In this document: positions 18,502 through 27,527 of the stretch, in pieces
How positions within the stretch are numbered: position 1 is the first letter of the stretch
Layout of the letters: every line of letters begins with the position of its first letter
Assembly: GCF_003201955.1 (NCBI RefSeq)
Contig: NZ_QJJM01000001.1
Span: 124,001-188,000 of the forward strand
Reading direction: 5' to 3'
From: Blastomonas natatoria
GTDB lineage: Bacteria > Pseudomonadota > Alphaproteobacteria > Sphingomonadales > Sphingomonadaceae
Length of the DNA stretch: 64,000 nucleotides
Notes under the pieces: generated by a model
Seen by the model: only the letters and a program-made list of their open reading frames with translations
Databases searched by the model: none
What the model was told of the DNA's origin: nothing
Translations under genes and position numbers: made by a program

Positions 18502-18548
18502 GGCGGCGATATAGGGGGCGTAAGCGCCGGACTGAAGGGGAGGGGGTG

Positions 18549-19229
18549 TCAGAGCCAGCGGAAGATGCCCGCCGCGCCCACGCCCAAGGGCATATGCGCC
18601 CATTGCGCGGCCAGCCAAAGCACGATCCCGCCGATCAACGCGGCCCAGCCGGGAAAGGCGAGTCCGCGCCCGAACGGCACGAAGCTGGTGTGCGACTGCC
18701 AGTGCAGCCAGGCATCGCCCATCAGGACGAACTTCTTGCCGTCCTGCAGCTTCGCGCCGACCAGCGCGAGTGTGACGATCGCGCCGCACAGGATGAAGGT
18801 ATCGATGCGCGGTGCGACAAGGATATGTGCCACGCCCCAGAGCGCGAAGCCCCACATCATCGGGTGACGGGTGATGCGGAACACGCCGTGCGGATCCTTC
18901 ACCGCGATGCGCTTGGCAGCCGCCTCGGGCACGGGCAGGGCAGGGTTGCCGATCAGCGAGCCGACGAACAGGATCGCGGAGACGAGCATCAGCAAGGTCG
19001 ACACCGCCCAGAGCAGGTCATTCGCCGCCCAGAAAGGCGCGGTCACCGGCGCGCGCTGGAAGCCCTCGACCATCAGGAACAGGGTGGCGAACGACACCAG
19101 AGTATAGGCGATCTGGAAGCCCTTGTCCCCCAGCCGCCGGACCAACCCGGCACGCAAGGGGTGCGACATCGCGAAATGGCTGCCGACAAAGCCGACCGCC
19201 CCCGCCAACAGCATCGCGTAATCCTGCAT
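18549..19229 (-). CDS. NnrU family membrane protein
   Basis: From the ATG at 19229 (GGGGAC upstream; 19283 is an alternative start) the product is 226 residues with about six membrane helices. It shows NnrU family features: GSHFAMSHPLRAGLVRRLG near the N-terminus and the ITRHPMMWGFALWG block with conserved His residues. NnrU was named for its link to nitrite/nitric oxide reduction, but most members lie outside denitrification loci, and nothing here points to nitrogen metabolism. The related isoprenylcysteine methyltransferase-like fold is known for such helix layouts. It ends 48 bases before the helicase start. Confidence 0.85.
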   Translation of the reverse strand: MQDYAMLLAGAVGFVGSHFAMSHPLRAGLVRRLGDKGFQIAYTLVSFATLFLMVEGFQRAPVTAPFWAANDLLWAVSTLLMLVSAILFVGSLIGNPALPVPEAAAKRIAVKDPHGVFRITRHPMMWGFALWGVAHILVAPRIDTFILCGAIVTLALVGAKLQDGKKFVLMGDAWLHWQSHTSFVPFGRGLAFPGWAALIGGIVLWLAAQWAHMPLGVGAAGIFRWL

Positions 19230-19289
19230 CGCCGCCCGTCCCCTGCGTGACAGGAGGATCGCCGCAGCGAATCCTCCGTTCACCGCATC

Positions 19290-20600
19290 TTAGCGATCGT
19301 AAGCTTTCGGCAAAGCCCCTTCCTGCGGGGTGCGATACCGGTCGCGCAGCCGCGCCTGACGGTTGTCTAGCGGTTGCTGGACGCCGTCGATCATCACGGC
19401 GACGGGCGCGCTCGACAGTTCGAGCGGGTCGCCGTCCCAGATCACGACATCGCCGGCGCGGCCGGGCTTGAGGCTGCCGAGCATCGCGTCGATGCCGAGT
19501 GCCTGCGCAGGGCCGGACGAGATCGCGGCGAACGCCTGATCCCAGCTAAGCCCCGATGCGCCCGGAACACGCTGCAGCGCCACCAGATTGCCTGCATATT
19601 GCGGTGAATAATGCAGTTTATGCGCGTCGCTGTCGTTGATCATGCCGATCGCAACGGTCACACCTGCGCGCTTCATGCGGCCGATATTGGATTGGGTGGC
19701 GGCGGTCTTCTCGAATTCCGACGGCAGATCGTTGAGCGCCGAGGCGATGACCGGGATGCCCGCTGCGGCGATCTGATCCGCGACCAGCCAGCCCTCCGAC
19801 ACGCCGACCAGCACGATCTTGAGCGCCGGGAATTCCTCGCGCAGTTTCAGCACATTGAGGATGTCGGCAGCACGCTCGACATGCACCAGCAGCCGCATCT
19901 CGCCATTGACCACCGGCACGAGCGCGGCGGCATCCTGGCGATTGAGCAGCGCATCGTGCGGATGCGCAGGCAGCCCGCGCTGGCCGTTGGCAAGCGCGCG
20001 CGCTTCGATCAGCGCGTTGCGGAATTCGAGGAACGCCGAGGCGCGGCTGCCGCCTGCCTTGGCCGAGCCTGTCTCGCCCAGTTCAACAAACTGGAAGGCG
20101 CGTCCCTTGGTGACCGCGTTGTAATCGTCGCCCAGATCGATCACCGCGCCCATGCCGGCAAAGATCGCCGCAGGAGCGATCGGAGCAACGACCGCGCGGG
20201 TGATGCCAGCCGCCCGGTTGACCGCGACCGCGCTGACCTTGGGGTTGATCGCGGGTGTCACATCGATCGCGGCGGAGAATTCGCCTCGGCTCGCGCTGGC
20301 GTCGTTGGTCTCGTTGACCGCCTCGACCTCGACCAGCCCCAGACGGGTAAAGCCCGCGAACAGGCCTGGCGTGACCCAGCGGCCCGAGGCATCGACGACC
20401 TGTGCGCCAGCAGGCACGGCGATGCCTGATCCGGCGGCAACAACCTTGCCGTCACGCAGCACGACGGTGCCGCCCTCGATCGGCGCGCTTCCATCGCCGA
20501 TCACGACCTTGCCGCCGGTGATCGCGACGGTCTGCGCGGTGGCAGGAGAGGCGAGCAGTGCGGCAGCGGCCACACTTGCGGAGAAAAGGGACTTGATCAT
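19290..20600 (-). CDS. Exported amidohydrolase-like protein lacking the HxH metal motif
   Basis: The 436-residue protein has a signal peptide (MIKSLFSASVAAAALLASPATAQ) and the amidohydrolase composite fold, including the N-terminal beta-sandwich (GGTVVLRDGKVVAAG) and the C-terminal SLKPGRAGDVVIWDGDPLE. Where active family members have PGxIDxHxH, this protein has VTPGLFAGFTRLG, so the first two metal-ligand histidines are gone. A later GMINDSDAH.LHY segment keeps an Asp-Ala-His. It may be a non-catalytic or altered partner. Its ATG overlaps the stop of the preceding, motif-intact amidohydrolase by four bases (20597-20600), so the two are coupled. Confidence 0.85.
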   Translation of the reverse strand: MIKSLFSASVAAAALLASPATAQTVAITGGKVVIGDGSAPIEGGTVVLRDGKVVAAGSGIAVPAGAQVVDASGRWVTPGLFAGFTRLGLVEVEAVNETNDASASRGEFSAAIDVTPAINPKVSAVAVNRAAGITRAVVAPIAPAAIFAGMGAVIDLGDDYNAVTKGRAFQFVELGETGSAKAGGSRASAFLEFRNALIEARALANGQRGLPAHPHDALLNRQDAAALVPVVNGEMRLLVHVERAADILNVLKLREEFPALKIVLVGVSEGWLVADQIAAAGIPVIASALNDLPSEFEKTAATQSNIGRMKRAGVTVAIGMINDSDAHKLHYSPQYAGNLVALQRVPGASGLSWDQAFAAISSGPAQALGIDAMLGSLKPGRAGDVVIWDGDPLELSSAPVAVMIDGVQQPLDNRQARLRDRYRTPQEGALPKAYDR

Positions 20601-22015
20601 TTCGTGTCTCCCTCACCCGGCTGGCCCAGCTCGAAATCGCTCACCGGACGGCGCTTGGGATCATTGGCATCATACAGCATCGCCCCATCGACCCAGACCT
20701 TTTCGGGCCGGGCATAGACGGACAGCGGATTGGCGTTCCACAGCACGACATCGGCCATCTTGCCGGGCTTGAGGCTGCCGGTCCTGTCGGCAACGCCCAT
20801 CGCCTTGGCGGGATTGTAGGTCAGCCAGCTGATCGCGGTGGCGTCCGAGATGTTGAAGCCCATGCGGCGGCCATCGCCCAGCGCCTTGGCGGCTTCCTGG
20901 TTGAGCCGCTGGATCTGGTCCTGATCGTCCGAATGGATGATCGTGCAGGCTCCCGCGTTCTGGATGATCGCGGCATTTTCCGGAATGCCGTCGTACGATT
21001 CCATCTTGAAGCCCCACCAGTCGGCCCAGACGGCGGAACAGATGTTGTTCTCGCGCAGCAGGTCGGCGATCTTGTAGCTCTCGACCGCGTGGTGGAAGGT
21101 GGAGACGGTATAGCCGAACTCCTTGGCCATATCGATGACGATGGCCATTTCGTCCGCGCGATAGCAGTGGTTGTGGATCTGGATCTTGCCTTCAAGCGCA
21201 CCCTTCAGCGTGTCCATGCCGATATCGCGCGCCGGGGGCGTGCCGCCCTTCTTCTCATACTCGTCCCAGCGTGCCTTGTATTCGGCAGCGCGTGCCCAGG
21301 TCTGGCGGTTGACGGCAAGGTTGCCCATCCGGCTCGCGGGCTTCTGGTTGCGGCTGCCATAGACGCGCTTGGGGTTTTCGCCGCACGCCATCTTGAGGCC
21401 ATAAGGCGCATCGGGGAACTTCATCGCCTGCATGGTGCGGGCGGGGACGTTCTTGAGCGTGACCGAGCGGCCGCCGAACAGGTTGGCCGAGCCGGGCAGG
21501 ATCTGCAGGCTGGTAATGCCGCCGTTGGCCAGTGCGCGGCTGAAACCCGGGTCCTGCGGCCAGACGCTGTGTTCGGCCCAGACATCGGCGGTGACCGGGC
21601 TCGTCGCCTCGTTGCCGTCCGAATGTGCCTGCACCCCGGGCGAGGGATAGTCACCCAGATGGCTGTGAATATCGATGATGCCCGGCGTCACGAACTTGCC
21701 CTGGCCGTCGATGACGGTGATATCTGCCGGGATCGGGGTGCTGGCATCGCCGACCGCGGTGATCTTGCCGTCGCTGAAGAACACCACGCCATTGTCGATC
21801 TGCCCGCCCTCGCCATCGAAAATCGTGACGTTGCGGATCGCGGTCGGCTGGCCCGGATAGGGCTTGTAGGTGCTGGGATAAGGGTTCTCGTTGAAGCTGA
21901 CCTTCTCGGCCTTCTGCCCACTGGCGCTGGTGGAGGAGGGCCCTTCGGCACTTGTCGTGTTGGCGCAACCGACGACCGCTATGGCCGCCAGAGGCGCAAG
22001 ATACCCGTATCGCAT
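20597..22015 (-). CDS. Amidohydrolase family lipoprotein (imidazolonepropionase-like)
   Basis: From the ATG at 22015 the product is 472 residues, beginning with a lipoprotein signal (LAAIAVVGCANTTSA, lipidated Cys at about residue 17). The amidohydrolase metal site is intact: GIIDIHSHLGD holds HxH, and further His residues occur in IHNHCYRAD and STFHHAVESYK; the Asp appears in SDDQDQ. Family members include periplasmic Xaa-Pro-type dipeptidases and imidazolonepropionase-like enzymes; the substrate is not clear. It lies between a POT peptide transporter upstream and a metal-motif-less paralogue downstream, all on one strand, suggesting peptide processing at the envelope. Confidence 0.87.
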   Translation of the reverse strand: MRYGYLAPLAAIAVVGCANTTSAEGPSSTSASGQKAEKVSFNENPYPSTYKPYPGQPTAIRNVTIFDGEGGQIDNGVVFFSDGKITAVGDASTPIPADITVIDGQGKFVTPGIIDIHSHLGDYPSPGVQAHSDGNEATSPVTADVWAEHSVWPQDPGFSRALANGGITSLQILPGSANLFGGRSVTLKNVPARTMQAMKFPDAPYGLKMACGENPKRVYGSRNQKPASRMGNLAVNRQTWARAAEYKARWDEYEKKGGTPPARDIGMDTLKGALEGKIQIHNHCYRADEMAIVIDMAKEFGYTVSTFHHAVESYKIADLLRENNICSAVWADWWGFKMESYDGIPENAAIIQNAGACTIIHSDDQDQIQRLNQEAAKALGDGRRMGFNISDATAISWLTYNPAKAMGVADRTGSLKPGKMADVVLWNANPLSVYARPEKVWVDGAMLYDANDPKRRPVSDFELGQPGEGDTK

Positions 22016-22058
22016 AGTTTTTCCCTGTCGCAGTTCGGAAGTGAGGATGGGACGAAGA

Positions 22059-23642
22059 TCAGACACCGCGCGTCGCCGGATGCACGCCCGCCGCCTGGTT
22101 TTCGGCGAGCTCGCTTTCACCCGCCAGCGGTTCGGCATCCTTGAGCGTATCGAGGTGCATCAGCTTCTTGATCAGCGGCGCGATGACGAGCACGCCGACG
22201 CCCACGGCAATCGCGATCCAGCCGATCTGCGAATAGACGTCGAGCACCGTCTGCTGACCCGCGCCTTCGCCGCTCGCCTTTTCCGAACCCGTCGCCGCCG
22301 CGATCAGGCCGGCAACAAAATTGCCCGAGGCCGAGGCGAAGAACCAAGTGCCCATGATCAGCGAGGCCATATGCGCCGGGGCGAGCCGGTTCATGGCGCT
22401 CAGGCCCACCGGCGACAGGCAAAGCTCGCCCATGGTGTGGAGCAGGTAGATGAGGAAGATGAACAGCACCGGGGTCGGAACGCCAGCACCGGCTGCTGCA
22501 GCACCGGCGACCAGCACCAGGAAGCCCGCACCGAGCTGGATCATCGCCAGGCCGAACTTGGCCGGTGCGCTCGGTTCCAGTCCCTTGCGGCCCAGCCAGG
22601 TCCATAGAGCCGCGAAAATCGGTGCCAGCAGCACGATGTAGATCGCGTTGATCGACTGGAAGATGGACGCTTTCACGTCGCCGCGATCGACATAGCGGTC
22701 GGTATAGAGATTGAGCGAGGATCCGGCCTGTTCGAACAGCGCCCAGAACAGCACCGAACCGAGGATCAGGAACATCGCCGCGAAGATGCGGTCACGGTCT
22801 TCGCGCGGCAGCTTGGTGACCGCGGTCAGCAGCACATAGCCTACCAGAACCGCGCCCGACGCGAGCAGCAGCCAGCCGACGAGTTCCTGGTACTGGATCA
22901 GCACCCAGATGCCGAGAACAGCGGCGATGCCGATGATATAGAGGAGCCATTCCAGCTTTACGCCCAGCACAGGCTTTGCCAGCGCTGCTGCATCGGGTGC
23001 TTCGCCGCGACCGCACAACAGAGGCTTGCCCAGGATGAACACGACCAGGCCCAGCGCCATGCCGACGCCTGCTGCGCCGAAGCCATAGGACCAGCCATAG
23101 GTTTCGCCGAGATAGCCGCATGCCAGCGAACCCAGCGCCGCGCCCAGGTTAATGCCCATGTAGAAGATGGTGTAGGCACTATCACGCCGCACATCGGTGC
23201 GCGGATAGAGCTGACCCACGATCACCGAGATATTGGCCTTGAGGAAGCCCGAGCCCACGATGATGAAGGCGAGCGCCAGCCAGAACACGTTGAGGGCGGC
23301 GGGGTCCTGTCCGCCCGTACCTTCGAAGCCCATCAGCAGATGGCCGAAGGTCAGCAGGATTGCGCCATAGGTTACTGCCTTGCGCTGGCCGAGATAGCGG
23401 TCGGCCAGATAGCCGCCCAGCACGGGAGTGATGTACACCAGGGCGGTATAGGCGCCATAGATGACGCCCGATTGCGAGTCCGAAAACAGCCAGTGCTTGG
23501 TGAGGTAGAAGATCAGCAGCGCGCGCATGCCGTAATAGGAAAAGCGTTCCCACATCTCCACCAGGAACAGCACAAACAGTCCCCAGGGGTGTCCCAGGAA
23601 TGTGCCCTTGGAATCGCCGCTCACGGCATAACCGCTGGCCAT
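22059..23642 (-). CDS. POT/PTR2 family peptide MFS transporter
   Basis: The 527-residue inner-membrane protein is a proton-coupled oligopeptide transporter. The ExxERFxYYG motif is present (EMWERFSYYGMR, about residues 29-40), as are the PTR2 signature FYMGINLGAALGS with YGWSYGFGAAGVGM and about 12-14 membrane helices. I start at the ATG at 23642 (GGGAGATATGCAATA before it). The following gene on the strand is an amidohydrolase lipoprotein (43 bases), consistent with a di/tripeptide uptake and processing unit. The C-terminal cytosolic tail is acidic. Confidence 0.92.
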   Translation of the reverse strand: MASGYAVSGDSKGTFLGHPWGLFVLFLVEMWERFSYYGMRALLIFYLTKHWLFSDSQSGVIYGAYTALVYITPVLGGYLADRYLGQRKAVTYGAILLTFGHLLMGFEGTGGQDPAALNVFWLALAFIIVGSGFLKANISVIVGQLYPRTDVRRDSAYTIFYMGINLGAALGSLACGYLGETYGWSYGFGAAGVGMALGLVVFILGKPLLCGRGEAPDAAALAKPVLGVKLEWLLYIIGIAAVLGIWVLIQYQELVGWLLLASGAVLVGYVLLTAVTKLPREDRDRIFAAMFLILGSVLFWALFEQAGSSLNLYTDRYVDRGDVKASIFQSINAIYIVLLAPIFAALWTWLGRKGLEPSAPAKFGLAMIQLGAGFLVLVAGAAAAGAGVPTPVLFIFLIYLLHTMGELCLSPVGLSAMNRLAPAHMASLIMGTWFFASASGNFVAGLIAAATGSEKASGEGAGQQTVLDVYSQIGWIAIAVGVGVLVIAPLIKKLMHLDTLKDAEPLAGESELAENQAAGVHPATRGV

Positions 23643-23797
23643 TATTGCATATCTCCCGTCAATTTTTCTGTTGGCGGCCCGCCCCCTGGCCGTCCATAGC
23701 GTGGGCTGCAACCTAGACAAAAATGCGCGGGTGTGAAGCGCCTTGTTGCAGTTGATACCAGACTGCCGCCTCCCGACCCGCCGCCGGAGCTCCTTGC

Positions 23798-24391
23798 GTG
23801 ACCGAATTCAACGACCTGTCCTCGCTGCCCCGCTATCTCGCCAGCCGCCGATCGGGCCGCCCGCGCGATATGATCGCGCCCGGTCCCGATGCGGCGCAGA
23901 TCCGCGAGATCGTGAGGATGGCGCTGCGCACGCCCGATCATGGCAAATTGAACCCCTGGCGCGTCGTGCATGTGGCCAGCGACCGGCGCGATGCCTTCGC
24001 CGCAAAGCTGACAAGCGCCTATCGCGCCGAAAAGCCCGAGGCCGGGCGGCTCGAGATCGAGGCGATGGAGACGTTCGCGCGTCAGGCCCCCGAACTGCTC
24101 GTCGTGCTCTATTCCCCGCGCGAATCGAGCAAGATTCCGCTTTGGGAACAGCAGCTTTCGGCGGGCGCGTTCGTGATGAACCTGCTCCATGCGGTCCATG
24201 CGCACAGCTTTGTCGGCGGCTGGATCACCGGCTGGCCGAGTTATAGCGACGCTGTGCGCGACCTGTTCGGAGTTGCCCCGGAGCAGATCGCGGGGTTCGT
24301 CTTCGTAGGTTCCTCCAGTCAGCCACTGGAAGAACGACCCCGGCCAGAGCTGGACGCGGTGCTGAGCGCGTGGGTGCCCGGCGCGGGCTGA
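23798..24391 (+). CDS. Nitroreductase family protein (YdjA-like)
   Basis: The 197-residue FMN-dependent oxidoreductase starts at a GTG (23798). Family features are RRSGRPRDM near residue 20 (FMN phosphate-binding Arg/Ser), RTPDHGKLNPWR (active-site segment of the short YdjA/TM1586 type), a central QQLSAGAFVMNLLHA helix and GWITGWPSY. It is a cytosolic homodimer by family. It is divergent from the POT transporter across about 155 bases. The substrate is unknown. Confidence 0.88.
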   Translation: MTEFNDLSSLPRYLASRRSGRPRDMIAPGPDAAQIREIVRMALRTPDHGKLNPWRVVHVASDRRDAFAAKLTSAYRAEKPEAGRLEIEAMETFARQAPELLVVLYSPRESSKIPLWEQQLSAGAFVMNLLHAVHAHSFVGGWITGWPSYSDAVRDLFGVAPEQIAGFVFVGSSSQPLEERPRPELDAVLSAWVPGAG

Positions 24392-24417
24392 TCTTCGCCA
24401 GCCAGCCCCTCACCTGA

Positions 24418-24690
24418 TCAGTGCAGGGCAGGAACGGCAGTTTCCGTCGCGGCCTCTTCCTCGACCACCCAGCCAGCCGCATCCTCTTCCGCAAATTCGC
24501 GGACGATTGCCGCATCGAGCCTGTCGAGCGGTTGCTGCCCCGCCTCGTGCTTGTGCGCAATCCTGGCCGCAGCATCCCACGCCTTGGCGGCGGCGAGCGC
24601 GATGCCCTGACGGTTCTTGAGCGGCTCGGCAGCGGCCTTGGCGATCTGCAGATTTTCCTGCTCGCGGCAGAATTTTTCGGTCATGCGCAT
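24418..24690 (-). CDS. Conserved-looking small soluble protein, function unknown
   Basis: The 90-residue protein begins MRMTEKFCREQENLQ after a strong GAGGAG ribosome-binding site, is rich in Ala and Glu, and is predicted all-helical with no signal peptide or membrane segment. I recognise no domain. It converges with the nitroreductase gene (26 bases between stops). The good start context and Ala/Glu codon use make a real gene likely. The 175 bases upstream (24691-24866) hold only a 12-bp palindrome GCACGGCCGTGC at 24784-24795. Confidence 0.65.
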   Translation of the reverse strand: MRMTEKFCREQENLQIAKAAAEPLKNRQGIALAAAKAWDAAARIAHKHEAGQQPLDRLDAAIVREFAEEDAAGWVVEEEAATETAVPALH

Positions 24691-24866
24691 GGCTTGCTCT
24701 CCTCGTCGGACTTCCAGACGATCAGGCAGCAGCGCGCGCGGTTGCGCGCGTTATCGGCGATCCAGGTTATCGGATACGCCCTAGCACGGCCGTGCCGCAA
24801 TAGCGAACGATGGTTCGAACGCCTGTCTGGCGAACAGGCGGCGATGTCCGGCGATGAAGGGGCGCG

Positions 24867-25826
24867 CTATCCGCTCAAGCCAGCCACCCACGCAACGATG
24901 GCATCGGCAACCGCCGGATCGCTTTCGGTTTCCAGCGCCATGATCTGCATTGGCAGCAGGCCGTCTGCTGCCTGCTTGTAGAAATGCGTGAGTGACGGGA
25001 AAAAGGCGGTGCCGGTCGGTAGCGATCCCCGCGCCGCCCTGAGGCGCTCGGCATGGGCGAAGGGCACGGATTCATCGCGGCCACCATGTACGATCAGCAC
25101 CGGTTGCGGCACGCGCGCAATCTCAGCCAGCGGGTCGATGGCGTCAACGCTGCGCAGGTACCGATGCGCGGCTTCCGGCATGCTCGCCAGCATGGCGCTG
25201 AAGGAATTGGTGCTGGCCTCGGGTGGGAGGGCGGCCCCGGTACGGATGGCCGCAACCGTCCGGTCGAAAATGCCCAGTTCTGCCGGAACGCCCGGCGGGG
25301 CCATGCCCGAGACCTGATGCCGCAGCAGGTCGAGCAGATGCTCCGCAGCGCCAGACAGGCTCACCACGCCGTCGATCCGGCCCGAGGTGCTGCCCTGAGC
25401 CAGCAGGTTCGCGACCTTTGCGCCCTCGCTATGTCCTGCGACGATCACCGGACCCTGATCGGCGGAGCGCAGCAGCAGGTCCAGCCCGGCCTCTGCCACC
25501 GCGACGCGCATGCGGAAGTCGCCATGCGCTGCTGCCGCCTCGGCATCGATCGTACGCGACCCCGTGCCCGGCCCGATCTTCGCCATCCGCACCACCGCAA
25601 AGCCGCGCGAGGCCATCTGGCGGGCCAGGTCGGCATAGGCATGCGGCCGCATGTTCATCGAGGGATAATTGCCGTCGACATCGCTGTAGAGCGATCCGGG
25701 CAGAAGCAGCAGCCGTGCCAATGCCGGACCGGCTGGCAGGCTGATGCGGCAGGCGATTTCGACGCCCGAGACGGTGACTGTGGCATCCTCTTCGCTCGCC
25801 GCGCTCTTGGTTTGTGGCTGTTTCAT
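24867..25826 (-). CDS. Alpha/beta hydrolase
   Basis: The 319-residue protein has an alpha/beta-hydrolase fold with nucleophile S133 in GHSEG, an oxyanion-like LLLPGSLYSDVDGNY segment, an Asp candidate in VHGGRDESVPF and a catalytic His candidate in SLTHFYKQ near residue 290. No signal peptide is evident, so it is probably cytosolic. The fold resembles dienelactone-hydrolase/BAAT-like serine esterases, but the substrate is unknown. No co-directional neighbour lies within 100 bases on either side except the RHH gene further on. Confidence 0.85.
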   Translation of the reverse strand: MKQPQTKSAASEEDATVTVSGVEIACRISLPAGPALARLLLLPGSLYSDVDGNYPSMNMRPHAYADLARQMASRGFAVVRMAKIGPGTGSRTIDAEAAAAHGDFRMRVAVAEAGLDLLLRSADQGPVIVAGHSEGAKVANLLAQGSTSGRIDGVVSLSGAAEHLLDLLRHQVSGMAPPGVPAELGIFDRTVAAIRTGAALPPEASTNSFSAMLASMPEAAHRYLRSVDAIDPLAEIARVPQPVLIVHGGRDESVPFAHAERLRAARGSLPTGTAFFPSLTHFYKQAADGLLPMQIMALETESDPAVADAIVAWVAGLSG

Positions 25827-25907
25827 CTCTGGTCCCCCGGCTGATTCGCCTCAGCTTATGCCAGTTGACGCAAGGTCAGCTTCAAGAGCCAAATGTGCGC
25901 CCATGAC

Positions 25908-26108
25908 CTATTCCTTCGGCGGCCGCCCCCTTGGCCGCTGTTCGGGCGGCGCGAGCTTGATGCCGCGCCGGGCCAGTGCCTCGCGCAGCAAAATCTCGAT
26001 CTCGGCATTCACGCTGCGCAATTCCTGCGCGGCGGCGCGCTCGATCGCCGCGTGAAGCGACGGATCGAGGCGCAGCGCGAAGGATTTCTTGGGCGGCGGA
26101 TTGGGCAT
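25908..26108 (-). CDS. Ribbon-helix-helix (Arc-like) DNA-binding protein
   Basis: This 66-residue protein reads as an RHH dimeric DNA binder: the beta-strand FALRLDP, helix A SLHAAIERAAAQE and helix B SVNAEIEILLREALARRG, as in Arc and HicB-type proteins. The tail RPRGRPPKE is AT-hook-like (RGRP core), which could contact the AT-rich minor groove. It begins 8 bases after the SPFH stop on the same strand, so they form an operon. A perfect AT-rich 22-bp palindrome upstream of SPFH is its most obvious candidate operator. An antitoxin role is unlikely because no toxin-like gene is adjacent. Confidence 0.82.
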   Translation of the reverse strand: MPNPPPKKSFALRLDPSLHAAIERAAAQELRSVNAEIEILLREALARRGIKLAPPEQRPRGRPPKE

Positions 26109-26116
26109 TGTTCAGG

Positions 26117-27031
26117 TCAATAGAGCGACCCGGCATTGACCACCGGCTGGGTGTCGCGCTCGCCGCATAGCACCACCATAAGGTTGGAGACCATCGCCGC
26201 CTTGCGCTCGTCGTCGAGGTGTACGACGTTCTTCTCGCTCAGCATCGCTAGCGCATGCTCGACCATCGTCACCGCACCTTCGACCAGCCGCGAGCGCGCC
26301 GCGATCACTGCCTCGGCCTGCTGGCGGCGCAGCATCGACTGGGCGATCTCGGGCGCATAGGCGAGGTGCGTAAGGCGGCATTCGTCGATCTGCACGCCTG
26401 CCGCGCCGACGCGCTCCTGCAGCTGCTTTTCCAGCTCGTGGCTGACCTCGTCGGCATCGCCGCGCAGCGTTACCTCGTCGGCATTGAAATCGTCATACGG
26501 ATAGCGCGCGCCGATCACGCGGACCGCGCTCTCGATCTGGATGTCGACGAATTCCTGATAGTTCTCGACATCGAACAGAGCTTTCGCGGTGTCCGACACA
26601 CGCCATACCACGTTGGTCGCGATCTCGACCGGGTTGCCGCGCAGGTCGTTCACCTTGACCTTTTCCGAGGTGACGTTGTGCACGCGCACCGAGATCTTCT
26701 TGCGGCTGAGCCACGGCCAGCGCCAGCGCAGCCCGGTGTTGCGATCGGTCCCCTTGTAGCTGCCGAACAGCTGGATCGCCGCCGCCTCGTTGGGATTGAG
26801 CATGTAGAAGCCAGAGATGATGAACAGAAAGGCGAGGGCGCTCACCCCCGCCAGCACCAGTCCTAGCATGTTGCCACTCTTTGCCATTCCCACGCCCAGC
26901 ACCGGTAGCAGCATGGAAACCAGCATGAGCAGGAGGAACACATAGCCGTTGAACGTGCTGGCCGGGCTTTCGGTGCTAGCGACCATGGCACCGCCGCCCG
27001 ACGAGCCGTCAAAAGAAGAATTCTGCTGCAT
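26117..27031 (-). CDS. SPFH/band-7 domain membrane protein
   Basis: The 304-residue protein has two membrane helices (about 27-49 and 53-76) followed by an SPFH domain (about 78-240: [30 protein letters not shown]-like [30 protein letters not shown]) and a helical C-terminal segment ([19 protein letters not shown]). Related proteins (stomatin, HflK/C, flotillin-like) form membrane scaffolds. Most single-gene stomatins have an NfeD partner; here the partner is an RHH DNA-binding protein. The ATG has GGAGGGCG upstream, and a 22-bp perfect palindrome lies 21 bases before the start. Confidence 0.9.
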   Translation of the reverse strand: MQQNSSFDGSSGGGAMVASTESPASTFNGYVFLLLMLVSMLLPVLGVGMAKSGNMLGLVLAGVSALAFLFIISGFYMLNPNEAAAIQLFGSYKGTDRNTGLRWRWPWLSRKKISVRVHNVTSEKVKVNDLRGNPVEIATNVVWRVSDTAKALFDVENYQEFVDIQIESAVRVIGARYPYDDFNADEVTLRGDADEVSHELEKQLQERVGAAGVQIDECRLTHLAYAPEIAQSMLRRQQAEAVIAARSRLVEGAVTMVEHALAMLSEKNVVHLDDERKAAMVSNLMVVLCGERDTQPVVNAGSLY

Positions 27032-27051
27032 CTGAAACGCCCTCCGATTCG

Positions 27052-27073
27052 ATAATTATGATATCATAATTAT
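27052..27073. promoter_or_regulatory. Perfect 22-bp AT-rich palindrome upstream of SPFH gene
   Basis: Bases 27052-27073 read the same on both strands (centre GATATC, arms ATAATTAT...ATAATTAT). In a GC-rich genome this 22-bp run containing two GC pairs stands out. It ends 21 bases upstream of the SPFH ATG, so it overlaps the promoter or 5' leader. It is a candidate operator for the RHH/AT-hook-like protein encoded at the end of the same operon; a PadR- or TetR-type regulator encoded elsewhere is also possible. Confidence 0.7.
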
Positions 27074-27248
27074 ATCAAATGTTGGTGGGCGCAAGCCGGA
27101 TTCGTTGTGCACCGTTCAGCAGGATCATGCGGTCCTTCACAGCGTGTAGCCAGGGGGAGGTGTATCAAAGCCACGAACGGTCCACCGCTCCAGGAAACCG
27201 TTCTGCCGTCCGTGCGTAAGGCATGGGATCGATGAAGGACGCACAGCC

Positions 27249-27527
27249 ATGACGATGCACTATGCCCGCCCCGCATTTGACCCCGCCCGCTCGCTAGCGG
27301 CGGGACACGGATTTGCGCGCCGCATTGCCGGACGCGGCTTCATGCCGCTCTATCACGCGGGCGATGTCAACCATTGCCCGGGCTGCGGCGGCAAGCACTG
27401 GCATGTCGGGCGCATGAGCGCGGAATGCGCGACATGCGCGACGGCAATCCCGCTCGCCGATGTCGCTGCGCAGCCCATGCAGCCGCTGTTCCGCGTGACC
27501 CGCAGCCGCACTGCCTGGGCGGAATAG
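27249..27527 (+). CDS. Small protein with a CxxC...CxxC zinc-ribbon-like motif
   Basis: The 92-residue protein begins MTMHYARPAFDPARSLA after GAAGGACGCACAG and contains a HCPGCGGKHWHVGRMSAEC segment followed by CATC, giving paired Cys (CPGC and C..CATC) suitable for one structural Zn2+. No membrane segment or signal peptide is visible. I do not recognise the family; a similar layout occurs in small sphingomonad hypothetical proteins as far as I remember. Its stop abuts the stop of the convergent hemerythrin-like gene. Confidence 0.68.
   Translation: MTMHYARPAFDPARSLAAGHGFARRIAGRGFMPLYHAGDVNHCPGCGGKHWHVGRMSAECATCATAIPLADVAAQPMQPLFRVTRSRTAWAE

Noticed and set aside
24784-24795. 12-bp palindrome GCACGGCCGTGC as an operator
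   Set aside because: Short GC-rich palindromes are expected by chance in this genome and it is not near a start codon.
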